A DNA stretch of 64,000 nucleotides from NCBI RefSeq assembly GCF_900103175.1, contig NZ_FNLF01000002.1, positions 3,424,136 to 3,488,135 on the forward strand. The letters run 5' to 3'. The stretch's first letter is position 1, and the number at the start of each line of letters is the position of its first letter. Source of the DNA: Tsukamurella pulmonis (GTDB lineage Bacteria; Actinomycetota; Actinomycetes; Mycobacteriales; Mycobacteriaceae). The translations under genes were made by a program, and so were the position numbers. Below the pieces are notes generated by a model. It was not told where the DNA came from, searched no databases, and saw nothing but the letters and a program-made list of their open reading frames with translations. Of the stretch, positions 46,583 through 54,880 are shown in pieces.

Positions 46583-47977
46583 TCAGACGATGGCCCAGAC
46601 CAGCAGCACCATCGCGAAGCCGACCACCGACAGGATCGTCTCGAGCACCGACCAGGTCTGCAACGTCTGCTTGACCGTCATGTTGAAGTACTTCGCGACG
46701 ATCCAGAAACCGCCGTCGTTGACGTGGCTCAGGATGATCGAGCCCGCCGAGATCGCGATGACGATGAGCGCGATCTGCGCCTGGGAGTAGTTCCCGGCCG
46801 CGACCGTCTCACCGATGATGCCGGCGGTGGCGGTGATGGCCACCGTCGCCGAGCCCTGAGCGATGCGCAGCGCACAGCTGACGAGGTAGGCGGTGACGAT
46901 CAGCGGCAGGCCCAGGTTCGACATCGACTCGGTGAGCGCCGTGCCGACGCCGGTGGCGCGCAGGACGGCGCCGAACAGGGCGCCCGCGCCGACGACGAGC
47001 AGGATCATGCCGATCGGCTTGAGCGCGGCGCCCGTCAGCTCGGCGAGCTGCGTCGCGTTGATGCCCCGCCGGATGCCGAGGAGGTAGAAGGCGAGCACCA
47101 CGGCGATGGTGAGGGCGATCGCGGGCGTTCCGAGGAAGACGAGGATCGAGAAGGGCTTGGTGCCCGCGGCGAGCCAGACCGAACCGAAGGTGCCGCCCAG
47201 GATCAGCAGCATCGGCACCGCGATGATGAAGGCGATCAGCGACAGCGGCGGCTTGTCCTTGCTGGCGTGCGCCTCCTCGGGGACGAACTCCTCGGGCACC
47301 TCGACGATGACGCGCTTGCCGATCCAGGTTCCCCAGACCACACCGGAGGCGAACCAGGCGGGGATGCCGCAGATCAGGCCCATCACGATGATCCAGCCGA
47401 GCGAGGTGTGCAGCAGGCCGGCCGCGGCGACGGGGCCGGGGTGCGGGGGCAGGAAGGCGTGCGTCATCGACAGGCCCGCGAGCATCGGCAGCGCGTACAT
47501 CACCAGCGACTTGCCGCCGCGCTTGGCGGCCACGTAGACCAGCGGCGCCAGGATGAAGATGCCGATGTCGAAGAACACCGGGATGCCGAGGATCAGGCCG
47601 GTGACACCCATGGCGAGCGGGGCGCCCTTGGGACCGAACAGTTTCAACAGCCAGCTGGTGAGCACGTCCGCGCCACCGGAGCGTTCCAGGATGGCGCCGA
47701 GGACGGTGCCGAGGCCGATGATCGGGGCGATGTGCCCGAGGATGCCGCCGAATCCCGTCTCCAGGATCGATTGGGCGGCGCCCTTCTGCGGTGAGCCGAC
47801 GAGCTTTTCGACCGAGACGCCCGCCACGAGCGCGAGGCCGACGGAGACGATGATCAGCGCGATGAAGGGCTCGAGCTTGACCTTGATGATGAGGAAGAGC
47901 AGGACCGCGATCGACAGCGCGGCGAGGGTCAGTAGACCGCCGGTGTCGTGCTGCAGCCAGTCGATGACCGAGGACAT
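46583..47977 (-). CDS. gntP: GntP-family gluconate/sugar-acid permease
   Basis: A 464-residue, 12- to 14-segment membrane protein. Family signatures are GFGGILGHIAPIIGLGTVLGAI, GIPVFFDIGIFILAPL, HAFLPPHPGPVAAA and GSATVAITATAGII, each a well-known GntP stretch. GntP proteins import gluconate or related acids with protons. In this locus the likely substrate is N-acetyl-D-glucosaminate or D-glucosaminate, not gluconate, because the neighbouring enzymes are a deacylase and a deaminating lyase (inference). It follows the aldolase by 26 bp. Confidence 0.94.
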   Translation of the reverse strand: MSSVIDWLQHDTGGLLTLAALSIAVLLFLIIKVKLEPFIALIIVSVGLALVAGVSVEKLVGSPQKGAAQSILETGFGGILGHIAPIIGLGTVLGAILERSGGADVLTSWLLKLFGPKGAPLAMGVTGLILGIPVFFDIGIFILAPLVYVAAKRGGKSLVMYALPMLAGLSMTHAFLPPHPGPVAAAGLLHTSLGWIIVMGLICGIPAWFASGVVWGTWIGKRVIVEVPEEFVPEEAHASKDKPPLSLIAFIIAVPMLLILGGTFGSVWLAAGTKPFSILVFLGTPAIALTIAVVLAFYLLGIRRGINATQLAELTGAALKPIGMILLVVGAGALFGAVLRATGVGTALTESMSNLGLPLIVTAYLVSCALRIAQGSATVAITATAGIIGETVAAGNYSQAQIALIVIAISAGSIILSHVNDGGFWIVAKYFNMTVKQTLQTWSVLETILSVVGFAMVLLVWAIV

Positions 47978-48003
47978 GGGGAGTTCTCCGTTTCTGGAAG
48001 GGA

Positions 48004-48636
48004 CTACAGCGCGGCGACGAAACGGGCGGCGCGGGTGGTGATGTCTGCCCAGTCGCCGGCGGCGACGGTGTCGGGGGGCACGACGGACGTGCCTGCGCAG
48101 ACGGCGACGGCGCCGGCGCCCAGGAACTCGCGGGCGTTGGCCTCGCTGACGCCGCCCGACGGCAGCAGCGGCAGGCCGGGGAACGGGCCGTGCAGGTCCT
48201 TGAGATAGCCCGGCCCGAACGCGCGGGCGGGGAAGATCTTCACCGCCACCGAGCCCAGGGCGGCCGCGCGGGCGACCTCGCTCGGGGTCAGGGCGCCGAG
48301 GAACACGGGGACACCGAGGTCGCGGGCCGCATCCGCGACCTCCTCGTTGACGTCCGGCGTCACCAGGAACCGAGCCCCGGCGTTCACCGCGTCGCGGGCC
48401 TGCGTCGCGGTGCGCACCGTGCCCACGCCGAGGTTCGTGTCCTCGACGCCGGCGGCCCGCTCGAGGTGGCCGAGCACGCCGGGCGTGGTGAAGGTCAGCT
48501 CGACGGTGCGGATTCCGCCCGCGGCGAGCGCGCGGCACAGCGCCGCGGCGTCGGGCAGTTCGGGGGCCCGCACGACGGTGAGGGCCCGGTCGGCGGCCAG
48601 CGCCTCGAGCAGGCCGGAGTGTTCGTTCACGGTCAC
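48004..48636 (-). CDS. eda: 2-Keto-3-deoxy-6-phosphogluconate (KDPG) aldolase
   Basis: A 210-residue class I aldolase. E46 (VELTFTTPG) and the Schiff-base K133 (AVKIFPA) occupy positions matching E. coli Eda. GVGTVRT and LPSGGVSEANAREFLGAGA are the phosphate-binding parts. It splits KDPG into pyruvate and glyceraldehyde-3-phosphate. GTG 48636 overlaps the deacylase stop; GTG 48630 is an alternative. A huge open frame runs upstream through the neighbouring genes but is a shadow there. Confidence 0.93.
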   Translation of the reverse strand: MTVNEHSGLLEALAADRALTVVRAPELPDAAALCRALAAGGIRTVELTFTTPGVLGHLERAAGVEDTNLGVGTVRTATQARDAVNAGARFLVTPDVNEEVADAARDLGVPVFLGALTPSEVARAAALGSVAVKIFPARAFGPGYLKDLHGPFPGLPLLPSGGVSEANAREFLGAGAVAVCAGTSVVPPDTVAAGDWADITTRAARFVAAL

Positions 48637-50234
48637 AGGACCCCTTCGTCGGTCAGTCGCAGCGCGCCGCCCGCGAGCGCGCCGGTGGGTTCGCCGTCGT
48701 CGAGAGCGGCCGTGCCGCGGACGAAGACGTGCGTGAACCCCGCCGCGGGCGTGCGCGGGGCGTCGTAGGTGGCGCGGTCGATCACCGCGTCGGGGTCGAA
48801 GAGCGCGAGGTCGGCCGCGTAACCCTCGCGGACGAGGCCCCGTCGGACCAGGCGGAGGCGACGGGCGGCCCGACCGGTGAGGTGGCCCACGCACTCCTCG
48901 AGGCTCATCAGACCCAGGTCCCGGCTGTAGTGACCGAGGTAGCGGGCGAACGTGCCCCACGCCCGAGGGTGCGGCTTCCCGCCGACGAGGAGCCCGTCGC
49001 TCCCGCCGGTGTGCGTGGGGTGACGCATGATGGCGCGCACGTTCTCCTCGTGCCCGACGTGCTGCAGGATGCCGGTCGCGAGGCGGTCGTCGAGCAGGAT
49101 CCCGACGCACACGTCGAACGGATCGCGGCCCTCGTCGGCGGCGATCTGCGCGATCGTGCGGCCGACGTAGCCGGCCAGCGCGTCGGTACCGACGCCGCTG
49201 ATCTCGATCGTCTCCCACTCGGCGATCACGCCGTGGCAGCCGTCGGATCCGGTGTGCTCCAGGTGCTCCCGGATGCGGATGAGCTCCTGCGGGTCGCGCA
49301 GGCGCGCGAGTGTGGCGTCGGCGCCGCCGGCCGCGGCCCAGCTCGGGAGGATCGCGGCGAGCGTGGTGGCGCCCGGCAGGTAGGGGTAGGTGTCGAGCGA
49401 GACGTCCGCGCCCGCGGCGACGGCATCGTCGAGCAGGGCCAGGAGCTCGGGCGCGCGCCCCTTGTTGGGCCCGAAGTTGAGGGTGGCGTGCGCGAGGTGC
49501 AGGGGGCAGCCGGTGCGCCGGGACAGGTCGATCATCTCGGCGTAGGCCTCCATCGCGCCCGCGCCGTAGCTGCGATGGTGTGGGGAGAAGTAGCCGCCCA
49601 GCTCGCCGGTGGTGCGCATGAGCGCGGCCAGCTCCGCGTCGTCGGCGTACATGGCCGGGGTGTACGTGAGGCCGGTCGAGAGGCCGACAGCGCCCTCGCG
49701 CAGGCCCTGCGTGAGGATCTCCTGCATCCGGGCCACCTCCGCCGGGGACGCGACACCGTCGCCGAAGCCGATCGTGAGGGCGCGCAGCAGGCCGTGCGGC
49801 ACGAGGTACGCGAGGTTGGTGGCGGTGCCCGCCGCGTCCAGGCGGTCGAGGTACTCGCCCACGGTGCGCCACGAGAAGTCGAAGTCCGCCGGATCGGTGT
49901 TCCACCCGGCGATCTGGCGGCGCACCACGGCGAGGGTCTCGTCGGAGACGGGCGCGTAGCTCAGGCCGTCCTGCCCGATCACCTCGCAGGTGACGCCCTG
50001 GGTGATCCGCGACGGGTGCGCCGGATTGAGCAGCACCTGCAGGTCGGAGTGGGCGTGCATGTCGATGAACCCGGGACTGAGGACGAGCCCGTCGGCGTCG
50101 ATGACGCGGTGCGCCGGTCCCAGGTCGGCACCGATCGCGGTGATGACGCCGCCCGCGATCGCGACGTCGGCGGTGTATCCCGGCGCCTCGGTCCCGTCGA
50201 CAACGGTCGCGGCGCGAATGAGTGTCTCGTGCAT
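48633..50234 (-). CDS. D-aminoacylase-family N-deacylase
   Basis: A 533-residue amidohydrolase. DMHAHSDL (H60, H62) opens the metal site, C83 (GVTCEVIGQDG) is the D-aminoacylase bridging-type Cys ligand, and SPHHRS and LHLAHATL supply later ligands. HTGGSDGLLVGGKPHPRAWGTF, the C-terminal Asp loop, is intact over two stretches. The family removes acyl groups from N-acyl-D-amino acids. Here deacetylation of N-acetyl-D-glucosaminate, itself a D-2-amino acid, fits the neighbours better. It is coupled to the aldolase and 9 bp behind the PLP gene. Confidence 0.9.
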   Translation of the reverse strand: MHETLIRAATVVDGTEAPGYTADVAIAGGVITAIGADLGPAHRVIDADGLVLSPGFIDMHAHSDLQVLLNPAHPSRITQGVTCEVIGQDGLSYAPVSDETLAVVRRQIAGWNTDPADFDFSWRTVGEYLDRLDAAGTATNLAYLVPHGLLRALTIGFGDGVASPAEVARMQEILTQGLREGAVGLSTGLTYTPAMYADDAELAALMRTTGELGGYFSPHHRSYGAGAMEAYAEMIDLSRRTGCPLHLAHATLNFGPNKGRAPELLALLDDAVAAGADVSLDTYPYLPGATTLAAILPSWAAAGGADATLARLRDPQELIRIREHLEHTGSDGCHGVIAEWETIEISGVGTDALAGYVGRTIAQIAADEGRDPFDVCVGILLDDRLATGILQHVGHEENVRAIMRHPTHTGGSDGLLVGGKPHPRAWGTFARYLGHYSRDLGLMSLEECVGHLTGRAARRLRLVRRGLVREGYAADLALFDPDAVIDRATYDAPRTPAAGFTHVFVRGTAALDDGEPTGALAGGALRLTDEGVL

Positions 50235-50243
50235 GGCGACGCC

Positions 50244-51500
50244 TCAGAAGTAGGTGGAGATCATGTCGACGACCTGGGGATTCTCGGTGTCGTCCGCCAC
50301 CACGGGGATGACGCGCCACTTGTCGAAGACGGTGCACGGGTGGCTCAGGCCCAGCCGCACGACGTCGCCGACCGCGAGCGGGTCGCCGGCGGGCAGGCGC
50401 AGGAAGGCGTGCTGGTCGTTGACCGCGGAGATCTCCGCGTCGAGCGGGCGCGAGGGTGCGCCGAGAGCGGGCGCGACGCGCTGCGGCTCCGGCAGTCCCT
50501 CGTCGAAGGAGACGTCGCGGCGGCCCACGTCGAGGAGGGCGAGGCCGGGCTCGGGCCGCGAGATGACGCGGGCCCAGACGTGCATGGCGGAGCGCAGGCG
50601 CGGGGCATCGGCCGCGCGGCCCGACGGCGTGATGCCGCGGTAGAAGCCGTCGTCGTGGATGATGTACGCCCCCGAGCGGACCACGATCCGGGCGTCGTCG
50701 ATGTCGCCCAGGATCGCGGCGACCCGGTCGAAGTACGCACTGCCGCCGGCGGAGACGACGATGCGCCCCTCCGGGTACAGCGGGCGCAGCCGGGCGTGCA
50801 GCTCGACCAGCGTGCGCAGGTAGTCGTCGACGGTGCCGAGCGCTGCGGCCGAGGTGTCGTGCGCGAAGGCACCCTCGTAGCCGGTGACGCCGCCGAGACG
50901 CAGGCGCGGTGACGCGGCGATGCGCTCGCCGATCGCGACGGCCTCGTCGACGGTGCGGGCACCGGTCCGGCCGCCGGGGCCGCCCAACTCGACCAGGATC
51001 GTGGGCTGCCGGGTCGCGGCGGCCAGGCCGCGGTCGAGGGCGTCGACAGTGGCGAGCCCGTCGGCCCACAGCGTGACCTCGAGCTCCGGAGCGGCGTCGA
51101 GCGCCTCGCCCAGCCAGCGGATGCCGGCCGGGTCGGCGATCGCGTTCGCCACGTGCAGGTTCCGGAAGCCGGTGGCGACGGCCGACTGCAGCTGCGGCAG
51201 GTTCGCGACGGTGATGGCGGTGGAGCCGGCATCGAGCTGCCGCTGCCAGAGCGCGGGGGCCATCGTGGTCTTGCCGTGCGGCTCCAGATCGAAGCCGTGC
51301 GCGGCGGTCCACCGCGCGAATTCGGCGACGTTGTCCACCATCGCCGCGTCGTCGAGCACGAGCACGGGCGTGGACAGCTCGGCCAGGCGCGGTGAGCGGG
51401 CGAGGAAGTCCGCGGTGCTCATGGCGTTCGCCCACGCGGGCACCGCCTTGTCGAGCACACTCAGCTCCACCGGCCGGGCGCCGTTCCCGTTGACCATCAT
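50244..51500 (-). CDS. PLP-dependent D-serine-dehydratase-like amino acid deaminase/aldolase
   Basis: A 418-residue fold-type III PLP enzyme. The Schiff-base Lys is K77 (LEPHGKTTMAP). GGPGGRTGART and VSAGGSAYF bind the phosphate. The C-terminal HPCTVFDKW supplies the His and Cys that bind zinc in eukaryotic-type D-serine dehydratase. D-glucosaminate dehydratases belong to this group as I recall, giving 2-keto-3-deoxygluconate plus ammonia. ATG 51500 has GGGAAG upstream. It is first in its operon and divergent from the kinase. Confidence 0.88.
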   Translation of the reverse strand: MMVNGNGARPVELSVLDKAVPAWANAMSTADFLARSPRLAELSTPVLVLDDAAMVDNVAEFARWTAAHGFDLEPHGKTTMAPALWQRQLDAGSTAITVANLPQLQSAVATGFRNLHVANAIADPAGIRWLGEALDAAPELEVTLWADGLATVDALDRGLAAATRQPTILVELGGPGGRTGARTVDEAVAIGERIAASPRLRLGGVTGYEGAFAHDTSAAALGTVDDYLRTLVELHARLRPLYPEGRIVVSAGGSAYFDRVAAILGDIDDARIVVRSGAYIIHDDGFYRGITPSGRAADAPRLRSAMHVWARVISRPEPGLALLDVGRRDVSFDEGLPEPQRVAPALGAPSRPLDAEISAVNDQHAFLRLPAGDPLAVGDVVRLGLSHPCTVFDKWRVIPVVADDTENPQVVDMISTYF

Positions 51501-51518
51501 GCTTCCCAATCTGCTATG

Positions 51519-51543
51519 TTGCGTATATTGCAATCATCGTTGC
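51519..51543. promoter_or_regulatory. Probable IclR operator between divergent sugar-acid operons
   Basis: TTGC-N7-GCAA-N6-TTGC gives two overlapping inverted repeats inside the 113-bp gap between the PLP enzyme and the kinase. IclR proteins commonly bind such palindromes. Its position, 19 bp before one start and 71 bp before the other, would allow control of both operons. Confidence 0.5.
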
Positions 51544-51613
51544 GTGATGCGTGTCACAGACGCTAGCATTGCCGCAGGACCTGCACAACCACGAGATCTC
51601 GAAAGGCGCGAGG

Positions 51614-52645
51614 GTGACCACAGCTTGGATCGCGTGCCTCGGTGAGCCGTTGGCACTGGTGGCCGCAGCCGACCTCGATGCACCGGAGCCCGCCATGCAC
51701 GCCGGCGGTGCCGAGGCGAACGTCGCCGCGGGCACCGCGGCGCTGGGTACGCCCACCGCGTTCCTCGGCCGCGTCGGCGGGGACGCCGAGGGGCGGCGGA
51801 TCGTCGAGCACCTGCGCGCCCACGGTGTCGCCACCGAGGCCCTCGAGGTGGACGCGACCGCGTTCACGGGCCGCTACGCCAAGACCGAGGGCGTCAACGA
51901 GGCGGGCGAACCCGTCACCACCAGCACCTACCGGCGTGCTGGCAGCGCCGCGGCCGCGATGGAACCGGGCTTCCTCGCTCGTCCCGCCGTCGCCGCCGCG
52001 CTGGCCGGCGCACGGATCGTGCACACCAGCGGCATCACCGCGGCCCTCTCCCCCGGGTGCGCCGCCCTGACCCGGACCCTGCTCCGGGACCGGACGGGCG
52101 TCAGCGGCACGGTCACCTTCGACGTCAACTGGCGCGAACAGCTGTGGCCGGACGGTGACCCGTCGCTCGTCATCGAGCTGGCCCGCAGCGCGGATGTCGT
52201 CCTCGTCGGCGCGGACGAGGCCGAGCGCGTCCTCGGCACCGGCTCCCCCGCGGCCGTGCGCGCTCTCCTCCCCGAGCCCCGCACCGTCGTCGTCAAGGAC
52301 GGTGCGCTGCGCGCAGTCGCGATCGACCGGGCGGGCGCCGAGATCGCCGTCCCGGCGCTGGCGGTGGACGTGGTCGAGCCGGTCGGCGCCGGCGACTCGT
52401 TCGCCGCCGGCTTCCTGCACGGACTGGCGCGGGGCGAGGATCTGCGCACCTGCCTGCGCCGCGGGCACGCCGGCGCGGCCGCCACGCTGACGGTGCGCGC
52501 GGACTTCGCCACCCTGCCGGCGGCGTCCCTCACCGCCCTGCTGACCTGTGACGACGCGGCGTGGGCGGCCGCGCACGTCGGCCCGGCGGCGGTGCGGGTC
52601 GACGGGGCGCACCTGCCTCCTCCCGTGGAGAGCCGAACGCCATGA
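51614..52645 (+). CDS. kdgK: PfkB-family sugar kinase, probable 2-keto-3-deoxygluconate kinase
   Basis: A 343-residue ribokinase-family protein. GGAEANVAAGTAALG (about residues 31-45) is the N-terminal signature; VEPVGAGDSFAAGF holds GAGD 258-261 with catalytic D261. The motifs and the Eda neighbour point to KDG as substrate, producing KDPG. I chose GTG 51614, with AAAGG about seven bases upstream, over an earlier in-frame ATG at 51551 that would run into the operator. The stop overlaps the iclR start. Confidence 0.85.
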   Translation: MTTAWIACLGEPLALVAAADLDAPEPAMHAGGAEANVAAGTAALGTPTAFLGRVGGDAEGRRIVEHLRAHGVATEALEVDATAFTGRYAKTEGVNEAGEPVTTSTYRRAGSAAAAMEPGFLARPAVAAALAGARIVHTSGITAALSPGCAALTRTLLRDRTGVSGTVTFDVNWREQLWPDGDPSLVIELARSADVVLVGADEAERVLGTGSPAAVRALLPEPRTVVVKDGALRAVAIDRAGAEIAVPALAVDVVEPVGAGDSFAAGFLHGLARGEDLRTCLRRGHAGAAATLTVRADFATLPAASLTALLTCDDAAWAAAHVGPAAVRVDGAHLPPPVESRTP

Positions 52646-53388
52646 GCCAGAGCCTGACCCGCGCACTGGAGATCCTGCGCCTCCTCGGCGAGGGGCCCGC
52701 CTCCCTGGACGAGCTCGCCGACGAGCTCGGCGTGCACAAGACCACCGTCCTGCGCCTCCTGCGGCCGCTGACCGACGCGCGCTTCGCCTATCACGACGCC
52801 GCGCACCGCTACCACCTCGGCTCGCGCGTCTTCGACCTCGCGGCGCGCGCCTCGGAACAGCGCAGCATCAAGGAGATCGCGGCTCCGCACCTCATCGCAT
52901 TCAACCGCGAGTACGGCCGCACGACGCATCTCGCCGCGCGCGAGGGCGACGCGGTGGTCTACATCGACAAGCTCGAATCGCGGGACCTGATCCGGATGTA
53001 CTCGCGCGTGGGCATGGAGGCCAACCTCAATTCGAGCGCCGTCGGGAAGGTGATGCTCGCCGATCTCCCCGATGCCGAGCTCCGCCCCTTCGTCCAGGGC
53101 ATCGACTTCACGCTGCGCACCCCGAACACGATCGTCGCGCCGGAGGCCTACCTGCACGAGATCGAGAAGGTCCGCGAGCAGGACTGGGCCGTCGACCGCG
53201 AGGAGAACGAGCCGTCGATCAACTGCATCGCCGCGCCGGTCCGCGACGCTTCGGGCTCGGTCGTGGCCGCCGTCTCGGTTTCGGTGCCCGACGTGGTGCT
53301 GCCCTTCGACGAGCTAATGGACCTGCTGGAACCGCTGCGCGCCACCTGCGCCGCGATCTCCGGCGACTGCGGGTACCGCCCGCGCTGA
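52642..53388 (+). CDS. IclR-family transcriptional regulator
   Basis: A 248-residue regulator. The N-terminal winged helix, SLTRALEILRLLGEGP with LGVHKTTVLRLLRPL, is followed by the IclR effector domain: NLNSSAVGKVMLADL, YLHEIEKVREQDWAVDREEN and INCIAAPV. It is co-transcribed with the kinase (ATGA overlap), so it probably senses a sugar-acid intermediate such as KDG and controls both arms of the locus. Confidence 0.92.
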   Translation: MSQSLTRALEILRLLGEGPASLDELADELGVHKTTVLRLLRPLTDARFAYHDAAHRYHLGSRVFDLAARASEQRSIKEIAAPHLIAFNREYGRTTHLAAREGDAVVYIDKLESRDLIRMYSRVGMEANLNSSAVGKVMLADLPDAELRPFVQGIDFTLRTPNTIVAPEAYLHEIEKVREQDWAVDREENEPSINCIAAPVRDASGSVVAAVSVSVPDVVLPFDELMDLLEPLRATCAAISGDCGYRPR

Positions 53389-53430
53389 CCTCCCGGACAC
53401 CCCGGGGCCCATGATGAACAGGAGAGAACC

Positions 53431-53835
53431 ATGACCGCGACCGCCGTCTCCACCACCGACGCGCCCGCCCCCGCCCACTTCTTCAGCCAGGGCGTGCGCC
53501 GCGGCAACCTGCTGCAGGTCTCGGGGCAGGGCCCGATGGACCCGGCGACGAACCAGTACATCGCCGCGGGCGACGTGAAGGAGCAGACGCGGCGCACGCT
53601 GGAGAACGTCAAGGCGATCCTGGAGGCCGGCGGCGCGTCCGTGGCGGACGTGCTGATGTTCCGCGTCTACCTCACCACCCGCGACGACTTCGCCGCCATG
53701 AACGAGGTGTACGGCGCGTTCATCGCCGAGAACGTCCCCGAGGGTGCGGCGCTCCCCTGCCGCACGACGGTGTTCGTCGACCTGCCGCACGAGGTGATGC
53801 TGGTCGAGATCGACGCGCTCGCCGTCCTGGACTGA
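53431..53835 (+). CDS. ridA: RidA-family enamine/imine deaminase
   Basis: A 134-residue YjgF/RidA protein. GNLLQVSGQGPMDPATNQYIA, split across residues about 25-45, and the Arg in PCRTTVFVDLP (about 111) plus a C-terminal MLVEIDALAVL are typical. RidA hydrolyses reactive 2-aminoacrylate-type imines made by PLP dehydratases, so it suits the product of the PLP enzyme in this locus. GGAGAG lies upstream of ATG 53431. The gap from iclR is 42 bp. Confidence 0.9.
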   Translation: MTATAVSTTDAPAPAHFFSQGVRRGNLLQVSGQGPMDPATNQYIAAGDVKEQTRRTLENVKAILEAGGASVADVLMFRVYLTTRDDFAAMNEVYGAFIAENVPEGAALPCRTTVFVDLPHEVMLVEIDALAVLD

Positions 53836-53858
53836 GATCACCGCCACCTCCGTTGATA

Positions 53859-53868
53859 TATGCGCATA
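53859..53868. promoter_or_regulatory. TATGCGCATA palindrome upstream of the CDF exporter
   Basis: A perfect 10-bp palindrome in an AT-rich patch 51 bp before the exporter start. ArsR/SmtB-type metal repressors of actinobacteria bind similar ATGCGCAT cores as I recall. GGTGA-TC-TCACC follows at 53889-53900. Confidence 0.45.
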
Positions 53869-53919
53869 CCGCCATGTATGTTCATTCGGTGATCTCACCG
53901 AACGAGGGGCGGAACTGAG

Positions 53920-54843
53920 ATGAGCGGACACGCGGGGCACGATCACGGCGTCTCGGCCAACGCCGACAAGCGGTGGCTGAGCCTGGCGCTCGGGCTCATC
54001 GTCGCCTTCATGGCGATCGAGGTGACCATCGGCATCATCGCGAGTTCGCTCGCGCTGATCACCGACGCCGCGCACATGCTCACCGACGCCGCCGCGATCG
54101 TGCTGGCGCTGGCCGCGATCCGGATCGCGGCCAAGCCGGCGCGCGGCGGCTACACCTGGGGCCTCAAGCGGGTGGAGATCCTCTCCGCCCAGGCCAACGG
54201 GATCACCCTGCTACTACTGGCAGCGTTCTTCGTCTACGAAGGGATCTCTCGGCTGATCACGCCGCCCGACGTGGACGGCAGGCTGGTCTTCTTCACCGCC
54301 CTCGCCGGATGCGCGGTGAACGTCGCCGCGACATGGGCGATCAGCCGCGCGAATCGCAGCAGCCTCAACGTCGAAGGCGCCTACCAGCACATCCTCAACG
54401 ATCTCTACGCCTTCATCGCCACGGCGATCGCGGGCGCGATCATCTGGGCGACCGGCTGGGGGCGGGCGGACGCGATCGCCGCGCTCGTCGTGGCGGCGCT
54501 CATGCTCAAGGCGGGCTGGAGCCTGGTGAAGGCGTCGGGACGAGTCTTCCTCGAGGCCGCCCCGGAGGGCATCGACCCGGCTCAGGTGGGCCGCGACGTC
54601 GCCGCCGTGCCGTCGGTGGCCGAGGTGCACGACCTGCACATCTGGGAGATCACCTCGGGTCAGCCGGCGCTCTCGGCGCACGTCATCGTCGATCCCGACG
54701 CCGATTGCCACGCCGTCCGCGGGCGGGTCAGCGCGATGCTGCACGACACGTACGGCATCGAGCACGCGACGCTGCAGGTCGATCACGCGGGCGAGGAGAC
54801 CTACTGCGGCGATCCGCACGGCGAGTCGTACCGCTGCGACTGA
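53920..54843 (+). CDS. Cation diffusion facilitator (zinc-type) exporter
   Basis: A 307-residue CDF protein with six membrane helices. ALITDAAHMLTDAAAI carries the HxxxD metal site in helix 2, and the paired HILNDLYAFIA gives H and D in helix 5. The N-terminal GHAGHDHG and the C-terminal domain, with HDLHIWEITSG, match CzcD-type exporters of zinc, cadmium and cobalt. The acidic, His-containing tail ends YCGDPHGESYRCD. A palindrome upstream suggests metal-controlled expression, with the repressor elsewhere. Confidence 0.92.
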   Translation: MSGHAGHDHGVSANADKRWLSLALGLIVAFMAIEVTIGIIASSLALITDAAHMLTDAAAIVLALAAIRIAAKPARGGYTWGLKRVEILSAQANGITLLLLAAFFVYEGISRLITPPDVDGRLVFFTALAGCAVNVAATWAISRANRSSLNVEGAYQHILNDLYAFIATAIAGAIIWATGWGRADAIAALVVAALMLKAGWSLVKASGRVFLEAAPEGIDPAQVGRDVAAVPSVAEVHDLHIWEITSGQPALSAHVIVDPDADCHAVRGRVSAMLHDTYGIEHATLQVDHAGEETYCGDPHGESYRCD

Positions 54844-54880
54844 CGCGGGCGTTGTCCCGCGATACCGGCACCGTCCGCGG

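Noticed and set aside
48640-51435. A very long minus-strand open frame continuing upstream from the KDPG aldolase (over 1100 codons in all)
   Set aside because: Upstream of 48636 it is Arg/Ala/Pro-rich shadow of the deacylase and PLP-enzyme genes. Only the last 210 codons match a family.
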